Shown here: piece after piece, positions 19,121 to 27,831 of the stretch
Layout of the letters: every line of letters begins with the position of its first letter
How positions within the stretch are numbered: position 1 is the stretch's first letter
Origin: Alloyangia pacifica
Lineage (GTDB): Bacteria > Pseudomonadota > Alphaproteobacteria > Rhodobacterales > Rhodobacteraceae
DNA: 64,000 nucleotides
NCBI RefSeq assembly: GCF_003111685.1
Contig: NZ_CP022189.1
Span: 946,001 to 1,010,000 of the forward strand
Reading direction: 5' to 3'
The notes under the pieces: model-generated
Databases searched by the model: none
The model's input: only the letters and a program-made list of their open reading frames with translations
Told to the model about the DNA's origin: nothing
Program-made: the position numbers and the translations under genes

Positions 19121-20086
19121 TCAGCCGGGGATCTCGATCACCACCTTGCCGGTCGAGGTGCGGTTGCGCAGCAGATCGAGCCCCTCGGCGACGGCGGACA
19201 GCGGCAAAACGTGGCTGATGTGCGGCTGCAGCTTGCCCTCGGCGTGCCAGGCGAAGAGTTGCGCCAGCGAGCCGGTCAGCGCCTCGGGGCGGAAGGTGAG
19301 GTAGCCGCCCCAGTAGAGCCCCATGACGGTGAGGTTCTTGACCAGCAGGTGGTTGGCCTTGATCTGCGGGACGGTGCCGCTGGCGAAGCCGATGGTCAGC
19401 AGGCGGGCTTCGGGGTTGCAGGCGCGGAAGGCGGCGTCGAACTGCGCGCCGCCCACCGCATCATAGACCACGTCGGCGCCGCCAAGCGCTTTCACCTCGG
19501 CGCGCAGGTCTGCATCGGTCGCGTCGATCAGGTGATCGGCCCCGGCGCGGCGCGCGACCTCGAGCTTTTCCGGCCCGCGGGCGCAGGCGATGACCCGCGC
19601 GCCCATCAGCTTGCCGATCTCGACCGCGGTGAGGCCAACGCCGCCCGCCGCGCCGAGCACCAGCAGCGTCTCGCCGGGCTGCAGCCGGGCGCGGTGGTCC
19701 AGTGCGAGGTGGCTGGTGCCATAGGCGATCTGGAACCCGGCGGCGACGGTGCTGGACATGCTCTCGGGCAGCGGCACGGCGCGGGCGGCCTCAAAGACGC
19801 CGTATTCCGCCAGCCCGCCCTGGCCGCCAAAGAGCGCAACGCGGTCTCCGGGGTGGGGATGCTGGACGCCGGGACCGACGGCATCGACCACTCCGGCGAC
19901 CTCCATCCCGAGGGTGAAGGGCGGCTCGGGCGTGTCCTGGTAGCGGCCCTCGATCATCAGAAGATCGGCAAAGTTGAGTCCGCAGGCCTCGATCCGGAGG
20001 CGAATCTGCCCGGCGCCCGGCACTGGAAGGGGCGTCTCGATGAGATTCGGTGGCGTGCCAAACGAGTCAATCCGATAGGCTAGCAT
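19121..20086 (-). CDS. Zinc-independent quinone oxidoreductase (MDR family)
   Basis: This 321-residue medium-chain dehydrogenase has a GroES-like N domain (about 25-110) and a Rossmann domain with LGAAGGVGLTAVEIG (about 146-160). Catalytic-zinc ligands are absent, which fits NADPH:quinone oxidoreductase/QOR-type enzymes. It ends 3 bp from the LysR stop on the opposite strand. Its promoter lies in the 300-bp spacer shared with the XRE regulator. The substrate (quinones or enoyl compounds) is inferred from the family. Confidence 0.88.
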   Translation of the reverse strand: MLAYRIDSFGTPPNLIETPLPVPGAGQIRLRIEACGLNFADLLMIEGRYQDTPEPPFTLGMEVAGVVDAVGPGVQHPHPGDRVALFGGQGGLAEYGVFEAARAVPLPESMSSTVAAGFQIAYGTSHLALDHRARLQPGETLLVLGAAGGVGLTAVEIGKLMGARVIACARGPEKLEVARRAGADHLIDATDADLRAEVKALGGADVVYDAVGGAQFDAAFRACNPEARLLTIGFASGTVPQIKANHLLVKNLTVMGLYWGGYLTFRPEALTGSLAQLFAWHAEGKLQPHISHVLPLSAVAEGLDLLRNRTSTGKVVIEIPG

Positions 20087-20256
20087 TACATATCCCTCGG
20101 TATAGGTTTTGGGTTTGCCCGCTTAAGTAAAGGCTTGTCGCGCTCAGAACTTGGCAAAAATGTGAAAGCACCGAAAGCGACGTTAAGTCATTGTTTGGAT
20201 TTACAACCGTGGAGTGAATTACCTCCGTGACGCTCATCGGCAGCGGCGCAACTCAC

Positions 20257-20270
20257 TTGATCTGCATCAA
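20257..20270. promoter_or_regulatory. FNR/FnrL-type binding site
   Basis: The sequence TTGATCTGCATCAA is a perfect dyad TTGAT-N4-ATCAA, the consensus of FNR/Anr/FnrL oxygen-responsive activators. It is 117 bp before the XRE start codon. If it were at -41.5, transcription would start near 20305, at the foot of the downstream hairpin. Confidence 0.7.
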
Positions 20271-20308
20271 ACAAGCAAGGTAGCTTTTGTTCACGTAAAA
20301 AGTGTGGC

Positions 20309-20340
20309 TCCGGCCGCTGCTGTGAGCGGTCGGTTTTTTT
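20309..20340 (+). terminator. Intrinsic terminator or attenuator upstream of the XRE gene
   Basis: CCGGCCGCT pairs with AGCGGTCGG (one G-T pair) across a short loop and is followed by seven Ts. It points toward the XRE gene but no coding gene precedes it on the plus strand. It therefore ends a small RNA or attenuates the leader. Confidence 0.7.
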
Positions 20341-20386
20341 GTTGGTGCTCTGCATTTTTTCGCAGGGCGAGTGAAAGGAAGAAACG

Positions 20387-20773
20387 ATGACGCATCCCGT
20401 GGACGTGCATGTGGGTAAACGCATTCGTCACCGCCGCTGGCTTGTCGGAATGACGCAGCAGCAACTCGCAGAACATGTCGGTATCAAGTTTCAGCAGATC
20501 CAGAAATACGAAACCGGTGCGAACCGCGTCAGCGCGTCCCGGTTGTGGGATATCGCCGACGCCCTCGAGGTGCCGGTGAGCTTCTTCTTCGAGGGGATCG
20601 AGAGCGGCCAGTCCGCCGACGAGACGACCGCCACGCCCGCCAGCCCGTCCATGCCCGCCGACATCCTCGGCGACAAGGAGGCGCTCGACTTGGTGCGTTC
20701 CTACTACGCGATCCCCGAGAACCAGCGCCGCCGCCTGTTTGAATTGGCCCGGGTGCTCTCGGACGTCGCTTGA
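20387..20773 (+). CDS. XRE family transcriptional regulator
   Basis: This 128-residue protein has an N-terminal HTH_3 domain (about 10-66: RIRHRRWLVGMTQQQLAEHV, then IKFQQIQKYETG) and a short C-terminal region ending SYYAIPENQRRRLFELARVL. It resembles the stand-alone Cro/CI-type chromosomal regulators common in Rhodobacterales. The start has AGGAAGAAACG upstream. The FNR-type box and hairpin upstream suggest oxygen-linked control. Targets are unknown. Confidence 0.88.
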   Translation: MTHPVDVHVGKRIRHRRWLVGMTQQQLAEHVGIKFQQIQKYETGANRVSASRLWDIADALEVPVSFFFEGIESGQSADETTATPASPSMPADILGDKEALDLVRSYYAIPENQRRRLFELARVLSDVA

Positions 20774-20830
20774 GCCTTGGAGCCCCCTGCGTTAGCTGGA
20801 TCCGGTAGGATCGTGCAGCAGGGGGCCGTC

Positions 20831-21658
20831 ATGGCTGAGACTTCCACCGGAATTTCCGCAGACTTGATTTCCGCAGACTTGGCCGAAGAGCTCTGGCAGA
20901 CCGCCGCCGAGATGGCCGAGGCCGCGCGCGCGGCAATCCTGCCGCATTTCCGCGCCGAGGGGCTTGGTGCGGACAACAAGCTCTCCGAGGGGTTCGACCC
21001 GGTGACCGTCGCCGACCGCGCCGCCGAGCAGGCGATGCGCGCCGTCTTGGCGGCGCGCCGTCCGATGGATGCCATCCTCGGCGAGGAATACGGCCACGAG
21101 TCGGGCGAGAGCGGGCTGACCTGGGTGCTCGATCCGATCGACGGCACCCGCGGGTTCCTGTCGGGCACGCCGACCTGGGGTGTGCTGATCGCGCTGTCGG
21201 ATGCCTCGGGCCCGGTTCTGGGGGTGATCGACCAGCCCTATACCTCCGAGCGCTTCGAGGGGGGGCTTGGACGTGCCGTCTGGTCCGGCCCACTGGGTGC
21301 GCGTCCGCTGGCGTCCCGGCCGGCGCGGCCGCTCTCCGAGGCGATCCTCTTCACCACCTTCCCCGAGGTCGGCACCGAGGCCGAGGCCGCCGCCTTCCGC
21401 CGGGTGTCGGCGCAGGCGCGGCTCACCCGCTACGGCATGGATTGCTACGCCTATGCGCTGCTCGCCGCCGGGCAGATCGACCTGGTGATCGAGGCCGGGT
21501 TGCAGGCCTATGATGTGCAGGCGCCGATCGCGGTGATCGAGGCGGCGGGGGGCCTGGTCACCGACTGGCAGGGCGGCAAGGCCCATGAGGGCGGTCAGGT
21601 GCTGGCCGCCGCCAATGCCGAGATCCACGCCGCCGCGCTGGCGCTGCTGAACGGCTGA
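20831..21658 (+). CDS. hisN: Inositol monophosphatase family, histidinol-phosphatase-like
   Basis: This 275-residue Mg-dependent phosphatase has the family motifs GEEYGHESG (metal Glu), WVLDPIDGTRGFLSG (DPIDGT) and YDVQAPIAVIEAAGG. The DGTRGF form and lack of a nucleotidase signature favour histidinol-phosphatase (HisN), the penultimate histidine step, but 3'(2'),5'-bisphosphate phosphatases are close. The start is the ATG at 20831, though an upstream in-frame ATG exists at 20777. A perfect 15-bp tandem duplication repeats residues ISADL near the N terminus. Confidence 0.8.
   Translation: MAETSTGISADLISADLAEELWQTAAEMAEAARAAILPHFRAEGLGADNKLSEGFDPVTVADRAAEQAMRAVLAARRPMDAILGEEYGHESGESGLTWVLDPIDGTRGFLSGTPTWGVLIALSDASGPVLGVIDQPYTSERFEGGLGRAVWSGPLGARPLASRPARPLSEAILFTTFPEVGTEAEAAAFRRVSAQARLTRYGMDCYAYALLAAGQIDLVIEAGLQAYDVQAPIAVIEAAGGLVTDWQGGKAHEGGQVLAAANAEIHAAALALLNG
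20852..20881 (+). repeat. Perfect 15-bp tandem repeat within the hisN-like gene
   Basis: ATTTCCGCAGACTTG occurs twice in direct succession (20852-20866 and 20867-20881). It is in frame and duplicates five residues (ISADL) upstream of the conserved domain. Confidence 0.95.
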
Positions 21659-21770
21659 GGGCGCGGCGCGCATTCTTCGGCAAATCCCGAAACAGCCTCA
21701 TCCGGGGTCAGTCTTTCCTTCGATGCCCGGAAGGGGCAGGGTGGCGCTATCCACCCGAGGAGCCCCCAAG

Positions 21771-23111
21771 ATGAGTGAAATCCTGATCCGCAACGCGCGC
21801 ACTGTCCTGACCATGGATGATGCCGGGACCGAGCTAGCGGATGTCGACATCCTGCTGCGCGACGGGGTGATCGCCGAGATCGGCCCTCGGCTCGAGACCG
21901 AGGGCGAGATCGTCGATGCGCGTCATTGCGTGGTGACGCCGGGCCTCGTCAACACCCATCACCATCTCTACCAGGGGCTGACCAAGGCGGTGCCCGGCGG
22001 GCAGGACGCGCTGCTCTTTGGTTGGCTGCAGACGCTCTATCCGATCTGGGAGCGCTTCGGGCCCGAGGAATTCTACGTCTCGGCGCAGGTCGGGCTCGCG
22101 GAACTGGCGCTCTCGGGATGCACGCTGAGTTCCGACCACCTCTATCTTTATCCCAACGGCGCGCGGCTCGATGACAGCATCGCCGCAGCCGAGGACCTGG
22201 GCGTGCGCTTCCATGCCACGCGCGGCAGCATGAGCATCGGCGTCAGCGAGGGCGGGCTGCCGCCGGACTCGCTGGTCGAACAGGAGAGCGCCATCCTCGA
22301 GGATTGCATCCGGGTGATCGACGCCTTCCACGACCCTTCAGAGGGCGCCATGGTGCGGGTCGGCGTCGCGCCGTGCTCGCCCTTCTCGGTGAGCCGCGAG
22401 CTGATGCGCGACAGCGCCATCCTCGCCCGCGACAAGGGGGTGATGATGCACACGCACCTTGCCGAGAACGACGAAGACGTGGCCTATTCGCTCGAGAAAT
22501 TCGGTTGCCGCCCGGGGCAATACGCCGAGGATCTGGGCTGGACCGGCCCGGACGTCTGGCACGCCCATTGCGTGAAGCTCGACGGGCAGGAGATAGACCT
22601 GTTCGCCGCCACCCGCACCGGCGTGGCGCATTGCCCCTGTTCCAACTGCCGCCTCGGCTCGGGCATTGCGCCGGTGCGCGCGATGCTGGATGCGGGGGTG
22701 AAGGTCGGGCTGGGTGTCGATGGGTCGGCGAGCAACGACATGGCAAACCTCGTCGGCGAGGCACGGCAGGCGATGCTGCTCCAGCGGGTGCAGCACGGCG
22801 CCGACGCGATGAGCGCCCGTGCGGCCCTGCGGGTGGCGACGCGGGGCGGGGCCGAGGTGCTGGGCCGCAACGATTGCGGGCAGGTTGTCATCGGCATGCG
22901 CGGAGATCTGGCGCTTTGGGATGTCAGCGGGCTCGGAAGCGCCGGATCCTGGGACCCGGCGGCGCTGCTGCTGGCAGGACCGCAACAGGTGCGGCACCTT
23001 TTTGTCGAGGGGCGGCAGGTGGTGCGTGACGGACGCATCGCGACGATAGACATTGAGGCCGCGCTGCGCCGCCACGGGGAAATGGCGCGGACGCTCGCCG
23101 GGTTCGGCTGA
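21771..23111 (+). CDS. 8-oxoguanine deaminase-like amidohydrolase
   Basis: This 446-residue amidohydrolase of the ATZ/TRZ (cytosine deaminase-like) group opens MSEILIRNARTVLTMDD. The metal site motifs are VNTHHHLYQGLTK, MHTHLAEND, HAHCVKLD and GVDGSASND. Bacterial 8-oxoguanine deaminases and hydroxyatrazine hydrolases share this pattern; the NTHHHLYQ block and length favour 8-oxoguanine deaminase. The start at 21771 follows CCGAGGAGCCCCCAAG. Another purine deaminase gene lies 1.3 kb downstream on the opposite strand, which supports a purine-salvage role. Confidence 0.82.
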   Translation: MSEILIRNARTVLTMDDAGTELADVDILLRDGVIAEIGPRLETEGEIVDARHCVVTPGLVNTHHHLYQGLTKAVPGGQDALLFGWLQTLYPIWERFGPEEFYVSAQVGLAELALSGCTLSSDHLYLYPNGARLDDSIAAAEDLGVRFHATRGSMSIGVSEGGLPPDSLVEQESAILEDCIRVIDAFHDPSEGAMVRVGVAPCSPFSVSRELMRDSAILARDKGVMMHTHLAENDEDVAYSLEKFGCRPGQYAEDLGWTGPDVWHAHCVKLDGQEIDLFAATRTGVAHCPCSNCRLGSGIAPVRAMLDAGVKVGLGVDGSASNDMANLVGEARQAMLLQRVQHGADAMSARAALRVATRGGAEVLGRNDCGQVVIGMRGDLALWDVSGLGSAGSWDPAALLLAGPQQVRHLFVEGRQVVRDGRIATIDIEAALRRHGEMARTLAGFG

Positions 23112-23151
23112 ACCCGGTCCTGAGGGGAACACATCTGACCGGAGGATTTTC

Positions 23152-23631
23152 ATGCGACCTGCGCTGACTGCCCGACTGCTGCCGCTTGCCCTTTGCGCGG
23201 CGCTCTGCGCCTGCGTGGTGGTGCCGCTGCCGCAGACCGAGACCGGGGGCGAGCCCGCGCGCTTCCTCGAAAACCCCTCGGGGGCGCAGCTCAACGCGCT
23301 CCGCGAGAGCCGAGGGCTGGCGCCCCTGAGCTATTCGCCGGTGCTGCAGAAGGTGGCGCAGGGCCATGCCGACGACATGGCGCGAATGAACGAGATGACC
23401 CATACCGGCAGCGACGGCAGCACCATCGGCGAGCGCATCCAGCGCCGCGGCTACAACCTCCGGCGTGGCGCCGAGAACATCGCCGAAACGGGCCGCGGCC
23501 TCGGTCGGGCGATGGAGATCTGGACCAACTCTCCGCCGCACCTGTCAAACATGCTCATGGAGGATGTGAAGGAATATGGCATCGCGGGGACCGGCGACTA
23601 TTGGGTCATGGTGGTCGCCCGGGTGAAATGA
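23152..23631 (+). CDS. CAP-domain (SCP/PR1) lipoprotein 1
   Basis: This 159-residue protein has a lipoprotein signal with lipobox LCAC (Cys21). The CAP domain spans about 40-155, with HADDMARMNEMTHTGSDGS, RGAENIAE and EIWTNSPPHLSNML. Bacterial CAP proteins are secreted or surface proteins of largely unknown function. The ATG at 23152 is preceded by CGGAGGATTTTC. It is followed by a second CAP lipoprotein with the same motif order, which indicates a tandem gene duplication. Confidence 0.88.
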   Translation: MRPALTARLLPLALCAALCACVVVPLPQTETGGEPARFLENPSGAQLNALRESRGLAPLSYSPVLQKVAQGHADDMARMNEMTHTGSDGSTIGERIQRRGYNLRRGAENIAETGRGLGRAMEIWTNSPPHLSNMLMEDVKEYGIAGTGDYWVMVVARVK

Positions 23632-23728
23632 CCCGCGCTGCGGGCAGAGGGCTCCGGCGCGGCGCAGGCTTGCCGGGCGTCGCCGCCGCGCCATCTATAT
23701 GCAGGGCGTGAAGGACCGGAGAGTGCTG

Positions 23729-24319
23729 ATGAAACTGCCCAAGTGGCTTGCCCTGACCCTGCTGCCGCTGGCGCTTGCCGCCTGCGTCGATGTGCGCGCG
23801 CAACCCGGCGTGGTTGCGACGTCCGTGTCAAAGCCGGAGTCAAAGCCCGCATCAAGGCCGGTGGCCGTGGCCAACCAGCCTGCCGCCCGCGGCCAGGTCG
23901 AAGGGGCGAGCATCTACGAGCTGCGGCGCGCGCCGTCGCAGGTGGTGCAGAGCTCGCAGGCCGAGGCCGCCGCGACCTTTAACGGCTGGCGCCGGGCGCA
24001 GGGGCTGGCACCGCTGACCCGCTCGGCGCAGCTGCAGCGCGCCGCGCAGGCCCATTCCGATGACATGGCGCGGATGAACAAGATGAGCCATGTCGGCAGC
24101 GACGGCAGCCGCGTCGGCGCGCGCGCGCGGGCGGCGGGATACGACTATCGCCATGTCTCGGAAAACGTTGCCATGACCCCGCTCGGCATCGACAGCGCGA
24201 TGGAGCTCTGGGCCAAGTCATCATCGCACCGCGCGGCCATGCTGCGCACGGATGTGCGCGAGTTCGGCCTCGCGCAGAACGGCCGCTACTGGACGCTGGT
24301 CATGGGCGTGCGCAAGTAG
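23729..24319 (+). CDS. CAP-domain (SCP/PR1) lipoprotein 2
   Basis: This 196-residue paralogue of the preceding gene has lipobox LAAC (Cys19). It then has a Ser/Lys/Pro-rich linker (about 30-65) that the first copy lacks, and a CAP domain with HSDDMARMNKMSHVGSDGS, SENVAM and ELWAKSSSHRAAML. The ATG at 23729 has GGAGAGTGCTG upstream; an upstream in-frame ATG at 23699 is less likely. It is convergent with the guanine deaminase gene, with a hairpin between. Binding or protease-like functions are only guesses. Confidence 0.88.
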   Translation: MKLPKWLALTLLPLALAACVDVRAQPGVVATSVSKPESKPASRPVAVANQPAARGQVEGASIYELRRAPSQVVQSSQAEAAATFNGWRRAQGLAPLTRSAQLQRAAQAHSDDMARMNKMSHVGSDGSRVGARARAAGYDYRHVSENVAMTPLGIDSAMELWAKSSSHRAAMLRTDVREFGLAQNGRYWTLVMGVRK

Positions 24320-24323
24320 GGTA

Positions 24324-24356
24324 GGACCAAGGGGGCGCGGGAGGCGCCCCCGGTCC
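24324..24356. terminator. Hairpin between convergent genes
   Basis: GGGGGCGC pairs with GCGCCCCC and the outer GGACC pairs with GGTCC. It lies between the CAP lipoprotein and guanine deaminase stops. There is no clear T run on either strand. Confidence 0.45.
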
Positions 24357-24361
24357 GAGCG

Positions 24362-25675
24362 TCAGATCACCTGCCTTCCGGCCACGTAGGTGGCCCGCAC
24401 CGCCCGGTCGTCGCCCATCATCATGGTCGGGAAGAGCGCCTCCCAGATGTCGTTGGCCTCTGCCACGCGCTGCGCGATGGCCGGGGTGGAGGCCAGGTCG
24501 AGCACGGTGAAATCGGCCTCGAGCCCCGGTGCGAGGTTGCCGATCCGGTCCTCGGCCATCAGCGCCATCGCCGAGCCCTGCGTCGCCAGCCACAGCAGCG
24601 CCGAGGGATGCAGCGGGTGATGGCGCAGCTGCGCCACCTCGTAGGCCGCGGCCATGGTGCGGAGCATCGAGAAGGACGAGCCGCCGCCGGTGTCGGTGGC
24701 CAGCCCCACCCGCAGCCCTGCCTTGGTCAGCCCGTCCATGTCGAAGAGCCCCGAGCCGATGAAGGTGTTCGAGGTCGGGCAATGCACCAGCGCCGCGTTG
24801 ACCTCTTTCAACCGCGCATGCTCGCGCGGCTCGAGATGGATGGCGTGGCCGTAGAGGCCTCGCTCGCCCAGCAGCCCGTAGGCCTCGTAGGTGTCAAGAT
24901 AATCGCGCGCCTGCGGGTAGAGCGATTTCACCCAGGCGATCTCGTCGATCTGCTCGGAAAGGTGCGTCTGCATCAGCACCTCGGGGTGCTCGGCCCAGAG
25001 CGCGCCGAGCGCCTGCAGCTGCCCGGGGGTCGAGGTCGGCGAGAATCGCGGGGTGATCACATATTCTGCCCGGCCCCGGCCGTGCCACCGCTCGAGCAGC
25101 GCCTTGCTGTCGTCATAGGCCGATTGCGCGCTGTCCCGCAGGAAGTCGGGGGCGGTGTCGCGGTCCATGCAAGTCTTGCCCGCGAAGACCCGCATCCCGC
25201 GCGCCTCGGCGGCGCTGAACAGCGCCTCCACCGATTCGGGGTGGATGGTGCAATAGCTGCAGACCGAGGTGGTGCCATGCGCCAGCAGCAGGTCGAGATA
25301 GCGCCCGGCGATCTCGTCGGCGTAGGCGCGCTCGGCAAAGCGCGCCTCGGTGGGGAAGGTGTAATGGTTGAGCCAGTCGATCAGCCGCTTGCCCCAGCTC
25401 GCGATCATCCCGGTCTGCGGGTAATGCGCGTGCGCGTCGACGAAGCCCGGCACGATCAGCGCCTCGCCATGGTCCACCACCCGCGAGGCGGGATGCGCGG
25501 CGCGCAGCACCTCGGCGGTGCCGATCTCTCGAATCACCCCGTCCTCGACCAGCAGCGCCCCGGCAGGCTCGTGGCGCGCCGCCTCGACCCCTTCGGTGAA
25601 AGGCGAGCCGGTGAAGCGCAGGGTCTGCCCGAGGTGCAGGATCGGCGAAAGGGGGGTGGGGCTGGTGGGGGCCAT
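24362..25675 (-). CDS. guaD: Guanine deaminase
   Basis: This 437-residue amidohydrolase converts guanine to xanthine. The metal motif GFVDAHAHYPQTGM, then HLSEQ, HAIHL and TDTGGGSSFSML are those of GuaD. The start at 25675 (MAPTSPTPL) is preceded by AAGGACCGAC; the frame is open further upstream. It is divergent from mgtE, with 122 bp between. With the 8-oxoguanine deaminase-like gene it suggests local clustering of purine-base catabolism. Confidence 0.93.
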   Translation of the reverse strand: MAPTSPTPLSPILHLGQTLRFTGSPFTEGVEAARHEPAGALLVEDGVIREIGTAEVLRAAHPASRVVDHGEALIVPGFVDAHAHYPQTGMIASWGKRLIDWLNHYTFPTEARFAERAYADEIAGRYLDLLLAHGTTSVCSYCTIHPESVEALFSAAEARGMRVFAGKTCMDRDTAPDFLRDSAQSAYDDSKALLERWHGRGRAEYVITPRFSPTSTPGQLQALGALWAEHPEVLMQTHLSEQIDEIAWVKSLYPQARDYLDTYEAYGLLGERGLYGHAIHLEPREHARLKEVNAALVHCPTSNTFIGSGLFDMDGLTKAGLRVGLATDTGGGSSFSMLRTMAAAYEVAQLRHHPLHPSALLWLATQGSAMALMAEDRIGNLAPGLEADFTVLDLASTPAIAQRVAEANDIWEALFPTMMMGDDRAVRATYVAGRQVI

Positions 25676-25797
25676 GTCGGTCCTTGTGGTTGCGACCGGC
25701 CTAGGATGTGGGCGGCCAAGGTCAAGCGCAATGCGCCTCTGTTGCTCGTTCGCGCAATCCCCTAAGGTTTGCGCGAACGGCATTCAACGGGGCAGGC

Positions 25798-27192
25798 ATG
25801 ACCGAAGAGACCGGAAACCCGGCGACGGAAGACGCCCGCGAAGACGAGACCAACCCGCTGGAACGCAAGGTGGTCTCGGCGATCCTCTATGCGGTGGATG
25901 TCGGCGACCGCGAACAGCTCGTCGCGCTGATGGAGCCGCTGCACGCGGCCGACATCGCCGACCTTCTCGAGCAGATCAACGCCTACGACCGGATGCGGCT
26001 GATCAAGCTCTACGACAAGGAGTTCGACGGCGAGATCCTGTCGGAACTCGACGAGTCGATCCGCGAAGAGGTGATCCGGGCGCTGACCCCCGAGGTGCTC
26101 GCCGACGCGGTGCGCGAGCTCGATTCCGACGACGTGGTCGACCTTCTGGAAGACCTCGACCAGGATCAGCAGGATGCGATCCTCGATGTGCTCGAGGACA
26201 GCGACAGGGTCGCGGTCGAGAAATCGCTGACCTACCCGGAGTATTCCGCCGGCCGCCTGATGCAGCGCGAGGTGGTCATGGCCCCCGAGCACTGGAACGT
26301 CGGCGAGGCGATCGATTTCCTGCGCAGCTCGGACGATCTGCCGGAACAGTTCTACCACATCATCCTCGTCGATCCGAAGCTGCGCCCGGTGGGCAACGTG
26401 ACCCTGGGCAAGTTGATGGCCTCGCGGCGCGAGGTGCTGCTGAAATCGCTGGTCGAGGAAACCTTCCATGTCATCCCGGTGACCCGGCCCGAGGCCGATG
26501 TCGCCTATGCCTTCAACCAGTACCACCTGATCTCGGCCCCGGTGGTGGACGAGAACGAGCGGCTGGTCGGGGTGATCACCATCGACGACGCCATGGCCGT
26601 GCTCGATGAGGAGCACGAGGAGGACATCCTGCGCCTCGCCGGGGTCGGCGACGAGAGCCGCATTTCGGACAGCGTGATCGAGACCACCCGGCAGCGTCTG
26701 CCGTGGCTGGGGGTGAACCTGATGACGGCGATCCTCGCTTCGCTGGTGATCGCCCAGTTCGAAGGCACGATCAGCCAGCTGGTGGCGCTGGCCGTGCTGA
26801 TGCCGATCGTCGCGTCGATGGGCGGCAATGCCGGCACGCAGTCGTTGACCGTGGCCGTGCGCGCGCTGGCGACCAAGGATCTGACCAGCGCCAACCTCTG
26901 GCGGGTGATCCGGCGTGAGCTCATGGTCGGGCTGATCAATGGCGTCAGCTTCGCGCTTGTGATGGGGGTTCTGGAATACCTCTGGTTCGGCAGCGCGATG
27001 CTGGCGGTCGTGATCGCCGCGGCGATGGTCATCAACCTTGTCGTCGCCGGGCTGGCGGGGATCGCGGTGCCCGTGGTGCTCGAGAAATTCAAGGTCGACC
27101 CGGCGCTGGCCTCCGGCACCTTCGTGACCACGGTGACCGACGTGGTCGGGTTCTTCGCCTTCCTCGGGCTGGCGCAGGCGGTGCTGCTGTGA
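25798..27192 (+). CDS. mgtE: Magnesium transporter MgtE
   Basis: This 464-residue protein is full length. The N-terminal superhelical MgtE_N domain is rich in acidic residues (about 40-150), the CBS pair follows (about 155-280) and five membrane helices make up the C-terminal half, with GGNAGTQSLTVAVRAL in the pore region. It is a Mg2+-gated Mg2+ channel of the inner membrane. It overlaps the next gene by 4 bp (GTGA). Confidence 0.95.
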   Translation: MTEETGNPATEDAREDETNPLERKVVSAILYAVDVGDREQLVALMEPLHAADIADLLEQINAYDRMRLIKLYDKEFDGEILSELDESIREEVIRALTPEVLADAVRELDSDDVVDLLEDLDQDQQDAILDVLEDSDRVAVEKSLTYPEYSAGRLMQREVVMAPEHWNVGEAIDFLRSSDDLPEQFYHIILVDPKLRPVGNVTLGKLMASRREVLLKSLVEETFHVIPVTRPEADVAYAFNQYHLISAPVVDENERLVGVITIDDAMAVLDEEHEEDILRLAGVGDESRISDSVIETTRQRLPWLGVNLMTAILASLVIAQFEGTISQLVALAVLMPIVASMGGNAGTQSLTVAVRALATKDLTSANLWRVIRRELMVGLINGVSFALVMGVLEYLWFGSAMLAVVIAAAMVINLVVAGLAGIAVPVVLEKFKVDPALASGTFVTTVTDVVGFFAFLGLAQAVLL

Positions 27193-27752
27193 ACCTCGAC
27201 GAGGCCAAGCGCGCCGCGCGCGCCGAGGCGGCGCGGCGCCGCACCGAGGCCCATGCGGCCGATGCGGGGGCTGGCGCAGGGATGTTGAGCTCGGTGCTGG
27301 CGGGCTACCGCGGCGTGCCGCTCTCGGGCTACATGCCGATCCGCTCCGAGATCGACCCGCTGCCCGCCATGGCCGAGGCGGCGGCGCATGGTCCGGTGGC
27401 GATCCCGGTGATCGAGGCGCGCGGTGCACCGCTGCGCTTTGCCCGCTGGGAGCCCGAGATGGCACTGGTGCCCGGCGCCTTCGGCGCGATGATCCCGGAG
27501 CGCCCCGAGTTCGTGACCCCCGAGATTCTCATCGTTCCGCTGCTGGCCTTCACCCGGGACGGCCATCGGCTGGGCTATGGCGGCGGTTTCTACGACCGCA
27601 CGCTTGCGGCGCTGCGCGCTGCGCGCCCGACGCTGGCCATCGGGTTTGCCTACGCGGCGCAGGAGGCAGGGCAGGTCCCGCTCGAGCCCACCGACGCGCC
27701 GCTCGACATGATCGTGACCCCGACCGAGGTGATCGCGCCGAGCCGAGGCTGA
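27189..27752 (+). CDS. 5-formyltetrahydrofolate cyclo-ligase
   Basis: This 187-residue protein has the 5-FTHF cyclo-ligase signature: an N-terminal lysine/arginine-rich helix, GYMPIRSEIDPLP, and the C-terminal GHRLGYGGGFYDRTL. It makes 5,10-methenyl-THF from 5-formyl-THF with ATP. The start is a GTG overlapping the mgtE stop, so it is coupled. It is convergent with purD. Confidence 0.9.
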   Translation: MNLDEAKRAARAEAARRRTEAHAADAGAGAGMLSSVLAGYRGVPLSGYMPIRSEIDPLPAMAEAAAHGPVAIPVIEARGAPLRFARWEPEMALVPGAFGAMIPERPEFVTPEILIVPLLAFTRDGHRLGYGGGFYDRTLAALRAARPTLAIGFAYAAQEAGQVPLEPTDAPLDMIVTPTEVIAPSRG

Positions 27753-27831
27753 GCGCGCCGAGCGAGACCGGTGCGGGGCGCGGCAGATGCCGGTACGCCC
27801 CGGTTTCACGGCTGTGCCGGGAGCGCCGGTG

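Larger units (their letters stand above)
20087..20386. other. 300-bp divergent regulatory region
   Basis: This spacer between the quinone oxidoreductase and XRE genes is AT-richer than its surroundings. It holds an FNR-type box at 20257-20270 and an intrinsic-terminator hairpin at 20309-20340, followed by an AGGAAGAAACG ribosome site for the XRE gene. No tRNA or small reading frame is convincing. A small RNA ending at the hairpin is possible. Confidence 0.6.
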
